Below, one piece after another: positions 24,857 to 33,683 of a DNA stretch of 64,000 nt. The stretch is from contig NZ_PKUS01000001.1 in NCBI RefSeq assembly GCF_002866825.1, forward strand, positions 310,001 to 374,000. The letters run 5' to 3'. How positions within the stretch are numbered: position 1 is the first letter of the stretch; the number at the start of each line of letters is the position of its first letter. The stretch is from Pseudohalioglobus lutimaris. Its GTDB lineage: Bacteria > Pseudomonadota > Gammaproteobacteria > Pseudomonadales > Halieaceae. A program made the translations under genes and the position numbers. The notes beneath the pieces are model-generated. The model had not been told where the DNA came from. It made no database searches and worked only from the letters and a program-made list of their open reading frames with translations.

Positions 24857-25762
24857 ATGAGTGAAACCACCTACAAAGGTATTATCCTGGCGGGCGGATC
24901 CGGTACCCGCCTGCACCCCCTGACAAGTACTGTGTCCAAGCAGTTGATGCCTATATACGACAAGCCGATGATCTATTATCCGCTGGCCACACTGATGCTT
25001 GCCGGGATACGCGACATACTGGTGATCACCACACCCAGGGATCAGGCTGCCTTTGCCGACCTGCTGGGCGACGGCTCCAAATGGGGTATCAGCATCACCT
25101 ATACGGTACAGCCCAGTCCCGACGGTCTGGCACAGGCCTTCATACTCGGGGAAGACTTTATCGGCGACGACAAAGTCGCCCTGGTGCTGGGCGACAACAT
25201 TTTCTACGGTGGGGGCTTCACTCTGAAACTGCAGAACGCGGCCCAGCGCCAGTCCGGGGCCTCGGTGTTCGCCTACTATGTGCAGGACCCGGAGCGATAC
25301 GGCGTGGTCTCTTTCGACGCGAACGGTGTAGCCCAGGATATCGAGGAGAAGCCAGCCGCACCGAAATCACACTACGCGGTAACCGGGCTCTATTTCTATG
25401 ACAACGACGTGGTAGACATCGCCAGGAACATCAAACCCTCTCCACGGGGCGAACTGGAGATTACTGATGTCAACAAGATATACATGCAACGCGGTGATCT
25501 CAACGTGGAGGTCATGAGCCGTGGCAGCGCCTGGCTGGATACCGGCACTCACAATTCCCTGCTGGACGCGGCCAACTTTGTGCGCGTGGTTGAAGAACGC
25601 CAGGGACTGAAGATCGCCTGCCCGGAAGAGGTGGCGTTCCGCATGGGTTACATTTCCGCAGAGGAACTGCTCGAACTGGCCAGGCCCCTGGAAAAGAGCG
25701 GCTATGGTCTCTACCTGAACAGTCTGCTAAGTGAAGACGGGGTCGTTTTCCATGAAGTTTGA
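24857..25762 (+). CDS. rmlA: Glucose-1-phosphate thymidylyltransferase
   Basis: A 301-residue protein. The nucleotidyltransferase signature is [14 protein letters not shown] followed by [17 protein letters not shown], with [28 protein letters not shown] and [13 protein letters not shown], all RmlA blocks. It makes dTDP-glucose, the first step to dTDP-L-rhamnose. ATG 24857 is chosen because the conserved domain begins 6 residues later; the frame upstream is not protein-like. It overlaps rmlC by 11 bases. Confidence 0.97.
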   Translation: MSETTYKGIILAGGSGTRLHPLTSTVSKQLMPIYDKPMIYYPLATLMLAGIRDILVITTPRDQAAFADLLGDGSKWGISITYTVQPSPDGLAQAFILGEDFIGDDKVALVLGDNIFYGGGFTLKLQNAAQRQSGASVFAYYVQDPERYGVVSFDANGVAQDIEEKPAAPKSHYAVTGLYFYDNDVVDIARNIKPSPRGELEITDVNKIYMQRGDLNVEVMSRGSAWLDTGTHNSLLDAANFVRVVEERQGLKIACPEEVAFRMGYISAEELLELARPLEKSGYGLYLNSLLSEDGVVFHEV

Positions 25763-26300
25763 AACCACTCCCCTGCAGGGGGTCTACCTGCTTACGCCGC
25801 AGGTTTTCGGCGACGAGCGTGGCTTTTTCCTGGAGAGCTGGAACGAGCGCACTTTCGCCAACGAGGGCTTTGACCTGGAGTTCGTGCAGGATAATCACAG
25901 CCGCTCCGCACAGGGCATTCTTCGCGGCATGCACTATCAGACCGAACACACCCAGGGAAAACTGGTGCGGGTCACCAGTGGTGCGGTGTTCGACGCCGTA
26001 GTGGACATGCGTCGGGACTCGCCCACCCTGGGACAGTGGTTTGGCGCTACCCTGAGCGAAGAGAACCATCAGATGTTGTGGGTGCCACCGGGTTTCGCCC
26101 ATGGTTTCTACGTGCTCAGCGAATACGCCGACTTCCAGTACAAGTGCACCAATACCTATGACCCCGGCAGCGAGGTTTCACTGGCCTGGGATGATCCCTC
26201 GGTAGGCATTGAGTGGCCCATTCCTGAAGGTGAGGTTCCCCGCCTGTCGGGGAAAGACGCGGAAGGGCTGGCCTTCAGCGCAGCACCGTTGCTGGACTAA
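25752..26300 (+). CDS. rmlC: dTDP-4-dehydrorhamnose 3,5-epimerase
   Basis: A 182-residue cupin. [14 protein letters not shown], the catalytic-base region [28 protein letters not shown], and [14 protein letters not shown] with YKCTNTYDP are the RmlC landmarks. It converts dTDP-4-keto-6-deoxyglucose to the L-lyxo form. ATG 25752 lies inside the end of rmlA (11-base overlap), so the genes are coupled. The following convergent rmlB is only 49 bases away. Confidence 0.97.
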   Translation: MKFETTPLQGVYLLTPQVFGDERGFFLESWNERTFANEGFDLEFVQDNHSRSAQGILRGMHYQTEHTQGKLVRVTSGAVFDAVVDMRRDSPTLGQWFGATLSEENHQMLWVPPGFAHGFYVLSEYADFQYKCTNTYDPGSEVSLAWDDPSVGIEWPIPEGEVPRLSGKDAEGLAFSAAPLLD

Positions 26301-26303
26301 AAC

Positions 26304-26336
26304 AAAAAAGGGCGTGGCAGGGCCGCCCGGGCCCTT
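26304..26336 (-). terminator. Rho-independent terminator of rmlDB
   Basis: Read on the minus strand, AAGGGC pairs with GCCCTT, with further GGGCC/GGCCC pairing in the interior, and is followed by a run of six T. It sits directly beyond the rmlB stop, between the convergent rml half-operons. Confidence 0.7.
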
Positions 26337-26349
26337 GCCTGGGCGCGGG

Positions 26350-27414
26350 CTAGTGAAGCAGTGGCCGCCACCAGTCCTCGTTGTCAAAATACCAGTCCAG
26401 GGTCCGGGCCAAACCGGTCTCGAAGGTCTCCGCCGGTGAATAACCTAACGCCTGGTTTATCTTGCTGGCATCAATCGCGTAGCGCCAGTCGTGACCGGCG
26501 CGGTCCTCCACGAAACGGATCAGGTCGCGGGCACTGCCCCCGCTGGCGCAAGGCGCATCCGGGAAGCGCTCTGCCAGGCCTGGATCTGCAGCGAAACGCG
26601 CGTCCAGCTGATCACACAGCAAGTGGACGATATCCAGGTTATTCCATTCATTGTTGCCGCCGATGTTATAGGTCTCGCCGACCACGCCCTGCAGCAGTAC
26701 CTTCTCGATGCCCCGGCAGTGATCTTCCACGTACAGCCAGTCACGAATGTTGCTGCCATCACCGTAAACCGGGAGCGGCAATCCTCGAAGAATATTAGTC
26801 AGGCACAGCGGAATAAGCTTTTCCGGGAAGTGAAAGGGCCCGTAATTATTGGAACAGTTGCTGGTAGTGACCTGAAGCCCATATGTATGGTGATAGGCTC
26901 GGACCAGGTGGTCCGACGCTGCCTTGCTGGCCGAGTAAGGTGAGTTGGGCTCGTACTTCTGCTCTTCATAGAAGCCGGGAGCGTCGGCAGCCAAAGATCC
27001 GTATACCTCGTCGGTGGAGACATGGTGGAACCGATGCGTCAGCGGAGCGGCGCCTGCCAACCAGTATTCCCGGGCAGCCTTGAGCAGGCTGTGTGTACCC
27101 ACCACGTTGGTCTCGATAAAAGCATCGGGCCCGGTAATCGAGCGGTCGACATGGCTTTCGGCGGCAAAGTGAACCAGCATATCCACATCAAACTCTTGCA
27201 GCGTGGCCAGCACTTTGTCGTAATCACAGATATCAGCATGGACAAAGTGGAAGCCGTCTTCCCCTTCCAGAGTAGCTATATTTTCACGGTTTCCCGCATA
27301 GGTCAGCGCATCATAGGCAACAATGCGGTCCTGCGGATGTTGGCGGCGCCAGTAATGGACGAAATTGGCGCCGATGAAACCCGCCGCGCCCGTAACCAAT
27401 AGTGATCTGGCCAA
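26350..27414 (-). CDS. rmlB: dTDP-glucose 4,6-dehydratase
   Basis: A 354-residue extended short-chain dehydrogenase. The NAD motif is VTGAAGFIGANFVHYW; then HFAAESHVDRSI, the catalytic region HVSTDEVYGSL and YSASKAASDHLVRAY (Tyr-x3-Lys), and NCSNNYGPFHFPEKLIPL. It catalyses the second step of dTDP-rhamnose synthesis. The start codon is TTG at 27414, one base after the rmlD stop, with AAGGAG inside the end of rmlD, so translation is coupled. Confidence 0.97.
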   Translation of the reverse strand: MARSLLVTGAAGFIGANFVHYWRRQHPQDRIVAYDALTYAGNRENIATLEGEDGFHFVHADICDYDKVLATLQEFDVDMLVHFAAESHVDRSITGPDAFIETNVVGTHSLLKAAREYWLAGAAPLTHRFHHVSTDEVYGSLAADAPGFYEEQKYEPNSPYSASKAASDHLVRAYHHTYGLQVTTSNCSNNYGPFHFPEKLIPLCLTNILRGLPLPVYGDGSNIRDWLYVEDHCRGIEKVLLQGVVGETYNIGGNNEWNNLDIVHLLCDQLDARFAADPGLAERFPDAPCASGGSARDLIRFVEDRAGHDWRYAIDASKINQALGYSPAETFETGLARTLDWYFDNEDWWRPLLH

Positions 27415-27415
27415 G

Positions 27416-28297
27416 TTAACTCTCCTTTAGTTCCTGTAGCATCTCGCGCAACTGCACACGCCAGTGCCTGCCTTCGGTTTCCAGGGCCTCCCAGGCACCG
27501 TCCTTGTTCAACACGCTGTAGGCCGGACGCTCAGCGGGAGTCGGATAGGCACTGCCAGGAATGGGCCTGACCCGCGGACGCCGCGAAAGTAACTCCATGG
27601 CGTGACCCTCCTCGGCAATCGCCACGGCGAAGTCGTACCAACTGCACACCCCGGCGTCTGTCCAGTGCATTATCCCCTGCAGATAAGGCTTCTGTGCCGC
27701 CAACCACAGGGCAGTGGCCAGACCCCTGGCCCAGGTAGGTGTGCCAACCTGGTCCGCCACCACGGCGATTTCTTCACGCTCAGCCATAAGCTTGAGCATG
27801 GTCTTGACGAAATTGGCGCCATAAGCGGAGTAGACCCAGGCCGTGCGCACGATCAATGCGGTGGGCAGTGCTGCCTGCACCGCTCGCTCCCCTGCCAGCT
27901 TGCTGCGACCATACTCACCCAGGGGTGCAGTGGGGGCGTCAGGGAGATAGGGCTTTGAATTGCTGCCATCAAACACAAAATCAGTGGAGACATGCATCAA
28001 ACGGGCACCGGCATCAGCACAGGCGGCGGCGATATAACCCGCGCCTTCGCCGTTTATACGCATAGCCAGCGCTGGCTCGGACTCCGCTTTATCTACAGCC
28101 GTGTAGGCGGCTGCATTAATCACCAGGTCAGGTTGGATACGGTCGACTAGCGCCTTCACCGCGCGCGCATCACCAATATCCAGGTCCGCACGGCTTAAAG
28201 CCAGGCACTCAATAGCGGCCGGAGCGGTGCGCAATAGCTCCCGACCCAGCTGTCCTCCCGCGCCGGTAACCAGCACTTTACTTACCACGCCATGCAC
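27416..28297 (-). CDS. rmlD: dTDP-4-dehydrorhamnose reductase
   Basis: A 293-residue short-chain dehydrogenase. VLVTGAGGQLGRELL, VINAAAYTAVDKAE, HVSTDFVFDG, LGEYGRSKLAGE and VRTAWVYSAYGANFV are the RmlD blocks. It performs the final NAD(P)H step to dTDP-L-rhamnose. The start is GTG 28297 or GTG 28288; an AAGGA stands before the first. It is followed without gap by rmlB. About 108 bases upstream lies the acyltransferase gene on the same strand. Confidence 0.96.
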   Translation of the reverse strand: MHGVVSKVLVTGAGGQLGRELLRTAPAAIECLALSRADLDIGDARAVKALVDRIQPDLVINAAAYTAVDKAESEPALAMRINGEGAGYIAAACADAGARLMHVSTDFVFDGSNSKPYLPDAPTAPLGEYGRSKLAGERAVQAALPTALIVRTAWVYSAYGANFVKTMLKLMAEREEIAVVADQVGTPTWARGLATALWLAAQKPYLQGIMHWTDAGVCSWYDFAVAIAEEGHAMELLSRRPRVRPIPGSAYPTPAERPAYSVLNKDGAWEALETEGRHWRVQLREMLQELKES

Positions 28298-28405
28298 CGC
28301 CCAGTCCTTTGTTCACGACTCGCCCCGTGTGTTATTCCAAGGGCGCAAGTGTATTGGGGCCCCATGAAAATGCCCAGAATTTTCTCTACGAGCATACGGC
28401 CTTCA

Positions 28406-30478
28406 TCACTGTGTTGCTGTGTCGGTCACAATTTGCAGCAATGGATTCGCGCCCCGGGCCAACATTCCGCGCGCGAGCGCCTTACCGCCGGAAAAATTGA
28501 GGTGGGTGACATCGTGGTAAATATAGCGCCCCTCCAGCACCGTCCGGCATTGGCCGTGCTCGCAGAGAAAGTCCATCGGATCAATGATGTGCACGCCTGG
28601 CGTCCCCGCGGTAAGGCGCTCCAGCGCTGCACGCGCCATTGCCCGATTGTCCGCAAACAGTTCAGCCGGATAAAGACCACGCAAGGTCTGGCAGGTATCA
28701 CCCTTGCGCAGCAAGCCGGAGCTGAAAAGCCTGTCCCACCGGCTGGCCAGATCCAGCTCATCCAGGCCAATGCATCGCACATCGGGATTGTCGGGGATAT
28801 CCTGGATGGCCAGATAGAGAATGACCGGGTGCCCGCGGTCAGCAAACCAGCGCACAGTATGCGCAAAGGCCTCCTCAAAGCCGGGTTTAAAGTTGATTCG
28901 CCGGTCGACCAGATACCGGTGCCAGGCAGCGCCGAGTACGACCGGCCCCCGATACCCCGCTGTTATCCAGTCGCGGGTGCTGTCGATGCGCAGGCGGAAC
29001 TTCTCGCGGTGTTCGTTGTGTCCGGACGAATCGATGCGGTACCTATCGGTATCCAGAAGAAAAGGCGAGCTACCCGAGGTGACCATCAACCCGTTTAAGT
29101 CAGCCGCCCTGCCCAACTCGTCGAATACGCCCGCCGCGGAATTGGCGTGGGAGTCGCCCAGCAGCAGGAAATCAGGCTGCCGGCCTGCCGAGTCCTGCGC
29201 GTCCGCGCCGATATAGCAGCGCAGTGAGGTATCAATCTCCGCCGCCTTATCGTGGCAGGTGGGATAGAGCTGACCCGGCTCATCGTTCAGGTATGCCAGC
29301 GCCACGCTCCGCAACGGCTCCACTAGACGATGCGGCCAGCCATCGACTTTACGCAAATATTGGTGAAAGCCCACTGATAACAGCAACGGCAACAAGAAAA
29401 AGACCAGCAAGGCAGGCGCGAAGTCCCAGCGAACCTGCCTGCGCACAGGTTGTTCAACCAATAACCAACTCAACCACGCCAGCAGCATACTGGCGAGAAT
29501 AATCAGTAAACCGGTAACCCCACCCAGTGCCAGGTTGAGGTAATTGGCAATAGCAACCAGAGGCCAGTGCCAGAGATAGAGTGAGTAGGAGATAAGTCCC
29601 ACGAACACCAGGGGCCGCAAAGAGAGCAGACGATAGCTGACGACCCGGTCGCTGGCGCCACCGGCATAGATGACCAACGCGGAGCCCAGACAAACCCATA
29701 GGGCATTGAAACCGGGAAAGACGCTCTGCCGGGTCAGCGTCAGCGCGAAGTAGAGGATCAATGCCATACCGGCCAGGGATAAGAGCGACAGCACCCAGGC
29801 CGACGGCCGGCGTATCCGGGTACCGTAACCCGCCAGCAGCCCGCCCAGCATGAGTTCAAAGACCCGCGCAGGCAGCAGGTAGTAGGCCTGGGCAACCGAC
29901 TCGCGGGCAAGATATTCGGAGCCCAGCAGTGCCACCATGAACAGCAGGACGCCCAACACCGCCAGATGCTGGTGACTGATACGGCGCGACAGGATGCTGA
30001 CCCACAACAAAGCCGGTGGCCACAGCACATAGAACTGTTCCTCTACCGCCAGCGACCAGGTATGGATCAGGGGCAATAGCTCCGCCTCGGCAGCGAAATA
30101 GCTCTGCGTTACGTCGAGAAAGTAAAAGTTACCCAGGCCGGTGAGCACATAGCGCAAACTTTCCCCCAGATCCAGGTAGTCCCCGGGGGTGAACACCGCG
30201 CCGGCAAGCAGCATGGTGAACACCACAACGACGGTGAGGGCCGGCAGCAGCCGTTTGATTCGCCGCAGGTAAAACGACTTGAAGCTGAAGCGCTGCTCAC
30301 TGACCTCTTTCCAGACTATCCCGGTGATCAGGTAACCGGAGATGACAAAGAAGACGTCTACCCCGACGTAGCCACCACTGACCGGAAAGCCTGCGTGATA
30401 GAGCAGCACCAGGAGTACAGCGACGGCTCGCAATCCATCTATGTCAGGACGATATGTCGTATCTGGTTTTTGCATCAC
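28406..30478 (-). CDS. Acyltransferase 3 / SGNH fusion, OafA-like O-acetyltransferase
   Basis: A 690-residue protein. Residues 1-360 are ten or so membrane helices of the acyltransferase-3 family (YRPDIDGLRAVAVLLVLLYH, VDVFFVISGYLITG, FYLRRIKRLLPAL, HTWSLAVEEQFYVLWP). After a short link, residues 380-690 form a periplasmic SGNH domain (LLLGDSHANSAAG for block I, then DVTHLNFSGG with the Asp-x2-His). Such proteins O-acetylate surface polysaccharides or peptidoglycan. Its place directly before rmlDB suggests a rhamnose-containing glycan as acceptor (inference). The start is GTG 30478 or the next codon, ATG. Confidence 0.93.
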   Translation of the reverse strand: MMQKPDTTYRPDIDGLRAVAVLLVLLYHAGFPVSGGYVGVDVFFVISGYLITGIVWKEVSEQRFSFKSFYLRRIKRLLPALTVVVVFTMLLAGAVFTPGDYLDLGESLRYVLTGLGNFYFLDVTQSYFAAEAELLPLIHTWSLAVEEQFYVLWPPALLWVSILSRRISHQHLAVLGVLLFMVALLGSEYLARESVAQAYYLLPARVFELMLGGLLAGYGTRIRRPSAWVLSLLSLAGMALILYFALTLTRQSVFPGFNALWVCLGSALVIYAGGASDRVVSYRLLSLRPLVFVGLISYSLYLWHWPLVAIANYLNLALGGVTGLLIILASMLLAWLSWLLVEQPVRRQVRWDFAPALLVFFLLPLLLSVGFHQYLRKVDGWPHRLVEPLRSVALAYLNDEPGQLYPTCHDKAAEIDTSLRCYIGADAQDSAGRQPDFLLLGDSHANSAAGVFDELGRAADLNGLMVTSGSSPFLLDTDRYRIDSSGHNEHREKFRLRIDSTRDWITAGYRGPVVLGAAWHRYLVDRRINFKPGFEEAFAHTVRWFADRGHPVILYLAIQDIPDNPDVRCIGLDELDLASRWDRLFSSGLLRKGDTCQTLRGLYPAELFADNRAMARAALERLTAGTPGVHIIDPMDFLCEHGQCRTVLEGRYIYHDVTHLNFSGGKALARGMLARGANPLLQIVTDTATQ

Positions 30479-30603
30479 TTATTGCAGGTTCCCGGTATCT
30501 CTGCCGTCTTGCGTCATCGCTATTTTGTCTCCAGCCGGCCCCACTTTGCTAGCCTGGCCTATCCGCTACGGGTAGACTACCAGCCAAACAAGAACCCCGT
30601 CAG

Positions 30604-32139
30604 GTGCCGAAGATTCCCGACATCGCTTCCGAAGCCAACATTCGTTACCGGTGGATTATTGCCGCAAGCCTGCTGCTCTCCATCTGGCTGATATGGCTGG
30701 ACCCACTGATCAATCGTGACGCTATCATCTATCTGCGCGCGGCAGAGGCCTACCTGCGCGACGGTGTCGCCGCCAGTCAGCAAATATTCGGGCGACCACT
30801 ACTGCCAATTTGCATCGCAACCCTGCACCAGCTTACTGGCATTCCACTGCTGTACGCCGGGCTACTGATCACCACAGCATTTTACGTGGTGCTCTGCGTG
30901 GCTTTTGTTGACACAGTGCGCGTTCTGGGCGGCAAGCGCAGCGTACAGTTAATTGCTGCCATCGTCATACTTTCACACCCATGGATTAACCACACCCGCG
31001 CCTCGATCATGCGCGACCCGATCTACCTGGCCTTTGTGGTTTTATCGCTGCGCGAAATGTTACTGTTTATTCACGCCCCCGGCATGACCCGCCAACTGCG
31101 CTGGGTCACTTACATTGTGCTGGCCACGCTGTTCCGTTTTGAGGGCGTGTTTCTAGCGGCTATGGCACCGCTGGCGCTGTTGTTCACCCGTGAGGTCGAC
31201 CAACCACGACGACGCTGCATGCAGTTGCTGGTGCCACAACTACTACTCTGCGGCCTCGGTGTCGTGGCACTGTATAGCTACCAGAAACTCAACCCCGCCG
31301 CGCCGGTTCTGTTCCCTGGTATTGGCCTTTACCTGGAGCGCCTGCTGGCCTTTCCGCATACGTTTGCCGAACTGGCGCGTCAATCTGCCGAGCCCATGCT
31401 GATGTTTACCGCAAGAGACGATGCACCGATTGCAGCGGTTGCAGCGCTCGCCGCAGTTCTCATTCTCAATCTCTGCCGCGCCATCACCTGGCCCTGGGTC
31501 ATCGTGCTGCTATGGGGTGCGCGGGCTGGAATCGGACACCGCTTCCGTCGCGATGACCTGGTGCTCATTTATGGCTACCTGTTTATCACGCTCGCTTACC
31601 TGAGCACGTTCGTCGCAATAAATCGCTTTATGCTGGAGCGCTATACCAGCCAGGCAGCCATTTTCCTGTTGCTGTTCCTGCCCTTCTTCCTGAGCTCCCT
31701 GTGGCACAGGGGTTCCTGGAAAAAATACCTGGTATTGGCAGTACTGCTGGGAACCTCGGCGGATACGCTGCACTCCAATACCCGGGACAAGGTTTTCATT
31801 GTCAACGCAACGCGCTGGGTAGCAGAAAATACGCCTGCAGATGCATCATTGGTGACCAATGAAAAGTATATCGCCCATTTCAGCCGCCGCGATGCGGACT
31901 GGGAGTCATTGCAACGAAAGCGCTTCAAACTGGAAACGATTCTGGACACGCCAGCGCTGTGGCAAAAGTGTGACTACCTGGTGATGTACCTGAAAAGAAC
32001 TCAGGAGCCCCGTTGGCAGCAATTCTTGCAGGAGAATGGGTTCCAGGAGCTGAAGTCCTTCCAGGGCAGGCGAAAGGGTCGAGCCGTTATTGTTGCCACG
32101 GCACCCACTGGTCTCCCCCGGCAACCAGACGTAGACTAG
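30604..32139 (+). CDS. Polytopic membrane protein, GT-C glycosyltransferase-like
   Basis: A 511-residue protein with about ten hydrophobic helices and a C-terminal soluble tail of about 130 residues. After helix 1 comes WLDPLINRDAIIYLRAAEAY, the short periplasmic loop with acidic residue and downstream amphipathic helix seen in ArnT/PMT-like (GT-C) transferases that use polyprenyl-linked sugars. No close assignment is possible. The start is GTG 30604. The downstream LPS-kinase-like gene begins shortly after its stop (TAG at 32137), so these two are likely one transcript concerned with LPS or another surface glycan. Confidence 0.65.
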   Translation: MPKIPDIASEANIRYRWIIAASLLLSIWLIWLDPLINRDAIIYLRAAEAYLRDGVAASQQIFGRPLLPICIATLHQLTGIPLLYAGLLITTAFYVVLCVAFVDTVRVLGGKRSVQLIAAIVILSHPWINHTRASIMRDPIYLAFVVLSLREMLLFIHAPGMTRQLRWVTYIVLATLFRFEGVFLAAMAPLALLFTREVDQPRRRCMQLLVPQLLLCGLGVVALYSYQKLNPAAPVLFPGIGLYLERLLAFPHTFAELARQSAEPMLMFTARDDAPIAAVAALAAVLILNLCRAITWPWVIVLLWGARAGIGHRFRRDDLVLIYGYLFITLAYLSTFVAINRFMLERYTSQAAIFLLLFLPFFLSSLWHRGSWKKYLVLAVLLGTSADTLHSNTRDKVFIVNATRWVAENTPADASLVTNEKYIAHFSRRDADWESLQRKRFKLETILDTPALWQKCDYLVMYLKRTQEPRWQQFLQENGFQELKSFQGRRKGRAVIVATAPTGLPRQPDVD

Positions 32140-32254
32140 CAAAAGCTCACCCGAAGAGGGCTTTCTCATCACCGACAATCCCGCAAGCAGCAGCAACGAG
32201 TACCACCAGCTCGCGCTGATTCTGGCCGAACATTCGCTGCCCGAGGGCTGGAGC

Positions 32255-32923
32255 ATGGTAGGCAGTTCAGTTAACGCCAGAGTGGCGGCACAGCTAGCCG
32301 AGGGTATCTATTACAAGGAATTCCTGCCACGCAGCCCGCTGGAAACACTAAAAGCCTGTTTCAGGGGCAGTCGCGCCCAGCGCGCCCGCAGGCACAACGA
32401 CGCACTACAGGAAGCGGGTTTCAGTGCGCCGAACAATATCGCCTGGGGTAAGCTTCCAGGCGGCAGGGAGTACCTTTTCAGCACAGCGGTGGCGGGCAAG
32501 GGCGTGACCAGCTGGCTGCGTGAAGAGCTGGCAATGCGCCAGGAGCAGAGCCCGAGCCTGCGCTGGGCGCTGCTCGGCGCACTGGGCACCTTCGTGGGCC
32601 GGCTTCACGCGGCCGGATTCATCCACGGTGACCTGCGCACCAGCAACGTTCTGGCGGTACTGGATGGCGAAACGTTTCATTTCGCCCTCATCGACAATGA
32701 GCGCAACGTGCAAAGCCAGCCCGCAGCGGGCCGCAGCCTGATGCGCAACCTGATGCAGCTGAACATGCTGCCAGCAGCCGACCTCAGCAATACTGATCGC
32801 ATGCGCTTCTTCCGGCAATGGCGAAAGCAGATGCCGCACTACACCGAAGCGGAATCAAAGCTGCTGGCGATAGAGTCTTACCGATGGGCCATGCGCCGAT
32901 TGCGCAAGAAGGGTAAGGCCTAG
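32255..32923 (+). CDS. LPS core kinase-like protein (KdkA/WaaP/InaA fold), start uncertain
   Basis: At least 222 residues from ATG 32255, with the kinase catalytic loop FIHGDLRTSNVL (about residue 125) and the metal-binding FALIDNERN. The beta-3 lysine would be in GIYYKEF at about residue 26. That is 20-30 residues closer to the N-terminus than in the related kinase at 34454-35209, where the equivalent CYLKFY is near residue 55. The frame is open upstream to 32135 and the extra residues look protein-like (LAEHSLPEGWS), yet it holds no ATG, GTG or TTG. The true start may be ATC 32168 behind GAAGAGGG, or CTG. It probably phosphorylates a core sugar. Confidence 0.75.
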   Translation: MVGSSVNARVAAQLAEGIYYKEFLPRSPLETLKACFRGSRAQRARRHNDALQEAGFSAPNNIAWGKLPGGREYLFSTAVAGKGVTSWLREELAMRQEQSPSLRWALLGALGTFVGRLHAAGFIHGDLRTSNVLAVLDGETFHFALIDNERNVQSQPAAGRSLMRNLMQLNMLPAADLSNTDRMRFFRQWRKQMPHYTEAESKLLAIESYRWAMRRLRKKGKA

Positions 32924-32932
32924 TACTTCTGT

Positions 32933-33547
32933 TTAAAACTGGTAACCGAACAGCTCAAGATCTTCAGCGAAGTACTCGCGTACAAGACGCTCGCTGGCTG
33001 CATCGTAATAGTCGCGATAACTGCCCCGGGAGGACGGCTTGGCGTGTCCGAGCTGCGCATTCACATTCAAGCGATCACAGATACTGCGAAAATCCGCCTC
33101 AAGGTTCTCAAAGCGGCCGATGAAATCCACCAGCAATTCCCCCTCTTCGTCAACCAGCCATTGGCGCTGGGGCATGAACATGCGCGGTTGGTCGTAATAG
33201 CGTGGATCGTGATCGACATAACAACGCTGCAGCCACTGGGAAAACGGAATTGGCTTTTCACCCAGGTCGGTCTGGTTGGTCCGCACGCGGTAGTGATAGT
33301 GACTGACGACCTTGTCCCAGGGATTACGTACCATGGTAAACGTAAACTTGCGTTGCCAGGCGCGATCCCCAAGCTGGTGGTACTTCTCCAGCGCGGTGCT
33401 GTGATCAAGGCCGATACCCAGGGCCTTTTCAATGCTGCTGCCGCCGGTCTTGTTGATATGCACAAACACATAAGGGCGAAGATGGCGTTCTCGCAGTGTA
33501 CGATGCCAGTACCTGAATTTACTTGCCCCGTCATGCAGCAGGCCCAT
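32933..33547 (-). CDS. Sulfotransferase family 2 protein
   Basis: A 204-residue protein. VFVHINKTGGSSIEKALG is the 5'-phosphosulfate-binding motif with the KTGGSS form of the Sulfotransfer_2 (HNK-1/carbohydrate-type) family, and FTMVRNPWDKVVSHYHYR is the 3'-phosphate site. It should transfer sulfate from PAPS to a carbohydrate. ATG 33547 is chosen because GGGAG lies 8 bases upstream; a GTG ten codons earlier has no such site. Its stop is 10 bases beyond that of the convergent kinase gene. It is divergent from a second sulfotransferase. Confidence 0.88.
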   Translation of the reverse strand: MGLLHDGASKFRYWHRTLRERHLRPYVFVHINKTGGSSIEKALGIGLDHSTALEKYHQLGDRAWQRKFTFTMVRNPWDKVVSHYHYRVRTNQTDLGEKPIPFSQWLQRCYVDHDPRYYDQPRMFMPQRQWLVDEEGELLVDFIGRFENLEADFRSICDRLNVNAQLGHAKPSSRGSYRDYYDAASERLVREYFAEDLELFGYQF

Positions 33548-33644
33548 GAAGGCACTCCCTTTCGTTATAGTTCCCACCAGGAGAAGACGGGAAGCTTCTC
33601 AGGGCGCTAGAATAGCACGACCGGTAAAACCATCAGGACGCCAT

Positions 33645-33683
33645 ATGAATCCCGTAACACAAGCCTGGCGGAGTAAGCCGTGA
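33645..33683 (+). CDS. Possible 12-codon leader ORF before a sulfotransferase gene
   Basis: ATG 33645 begins MNPVTQAWRSKP and stops with TGA at 33681-33683, overlapping the GTG start of the sulfotransferase as GTGA. AGGA stands 6 bases before the ATG, and TAGAAT (33608-33613) upstream could be the -10. The length, ribosome site and exact coupling suggest a translated leader. Chance cannot be excluded at this size. Confidence 0.35.
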   Translation: MNPVTQAWRSKP

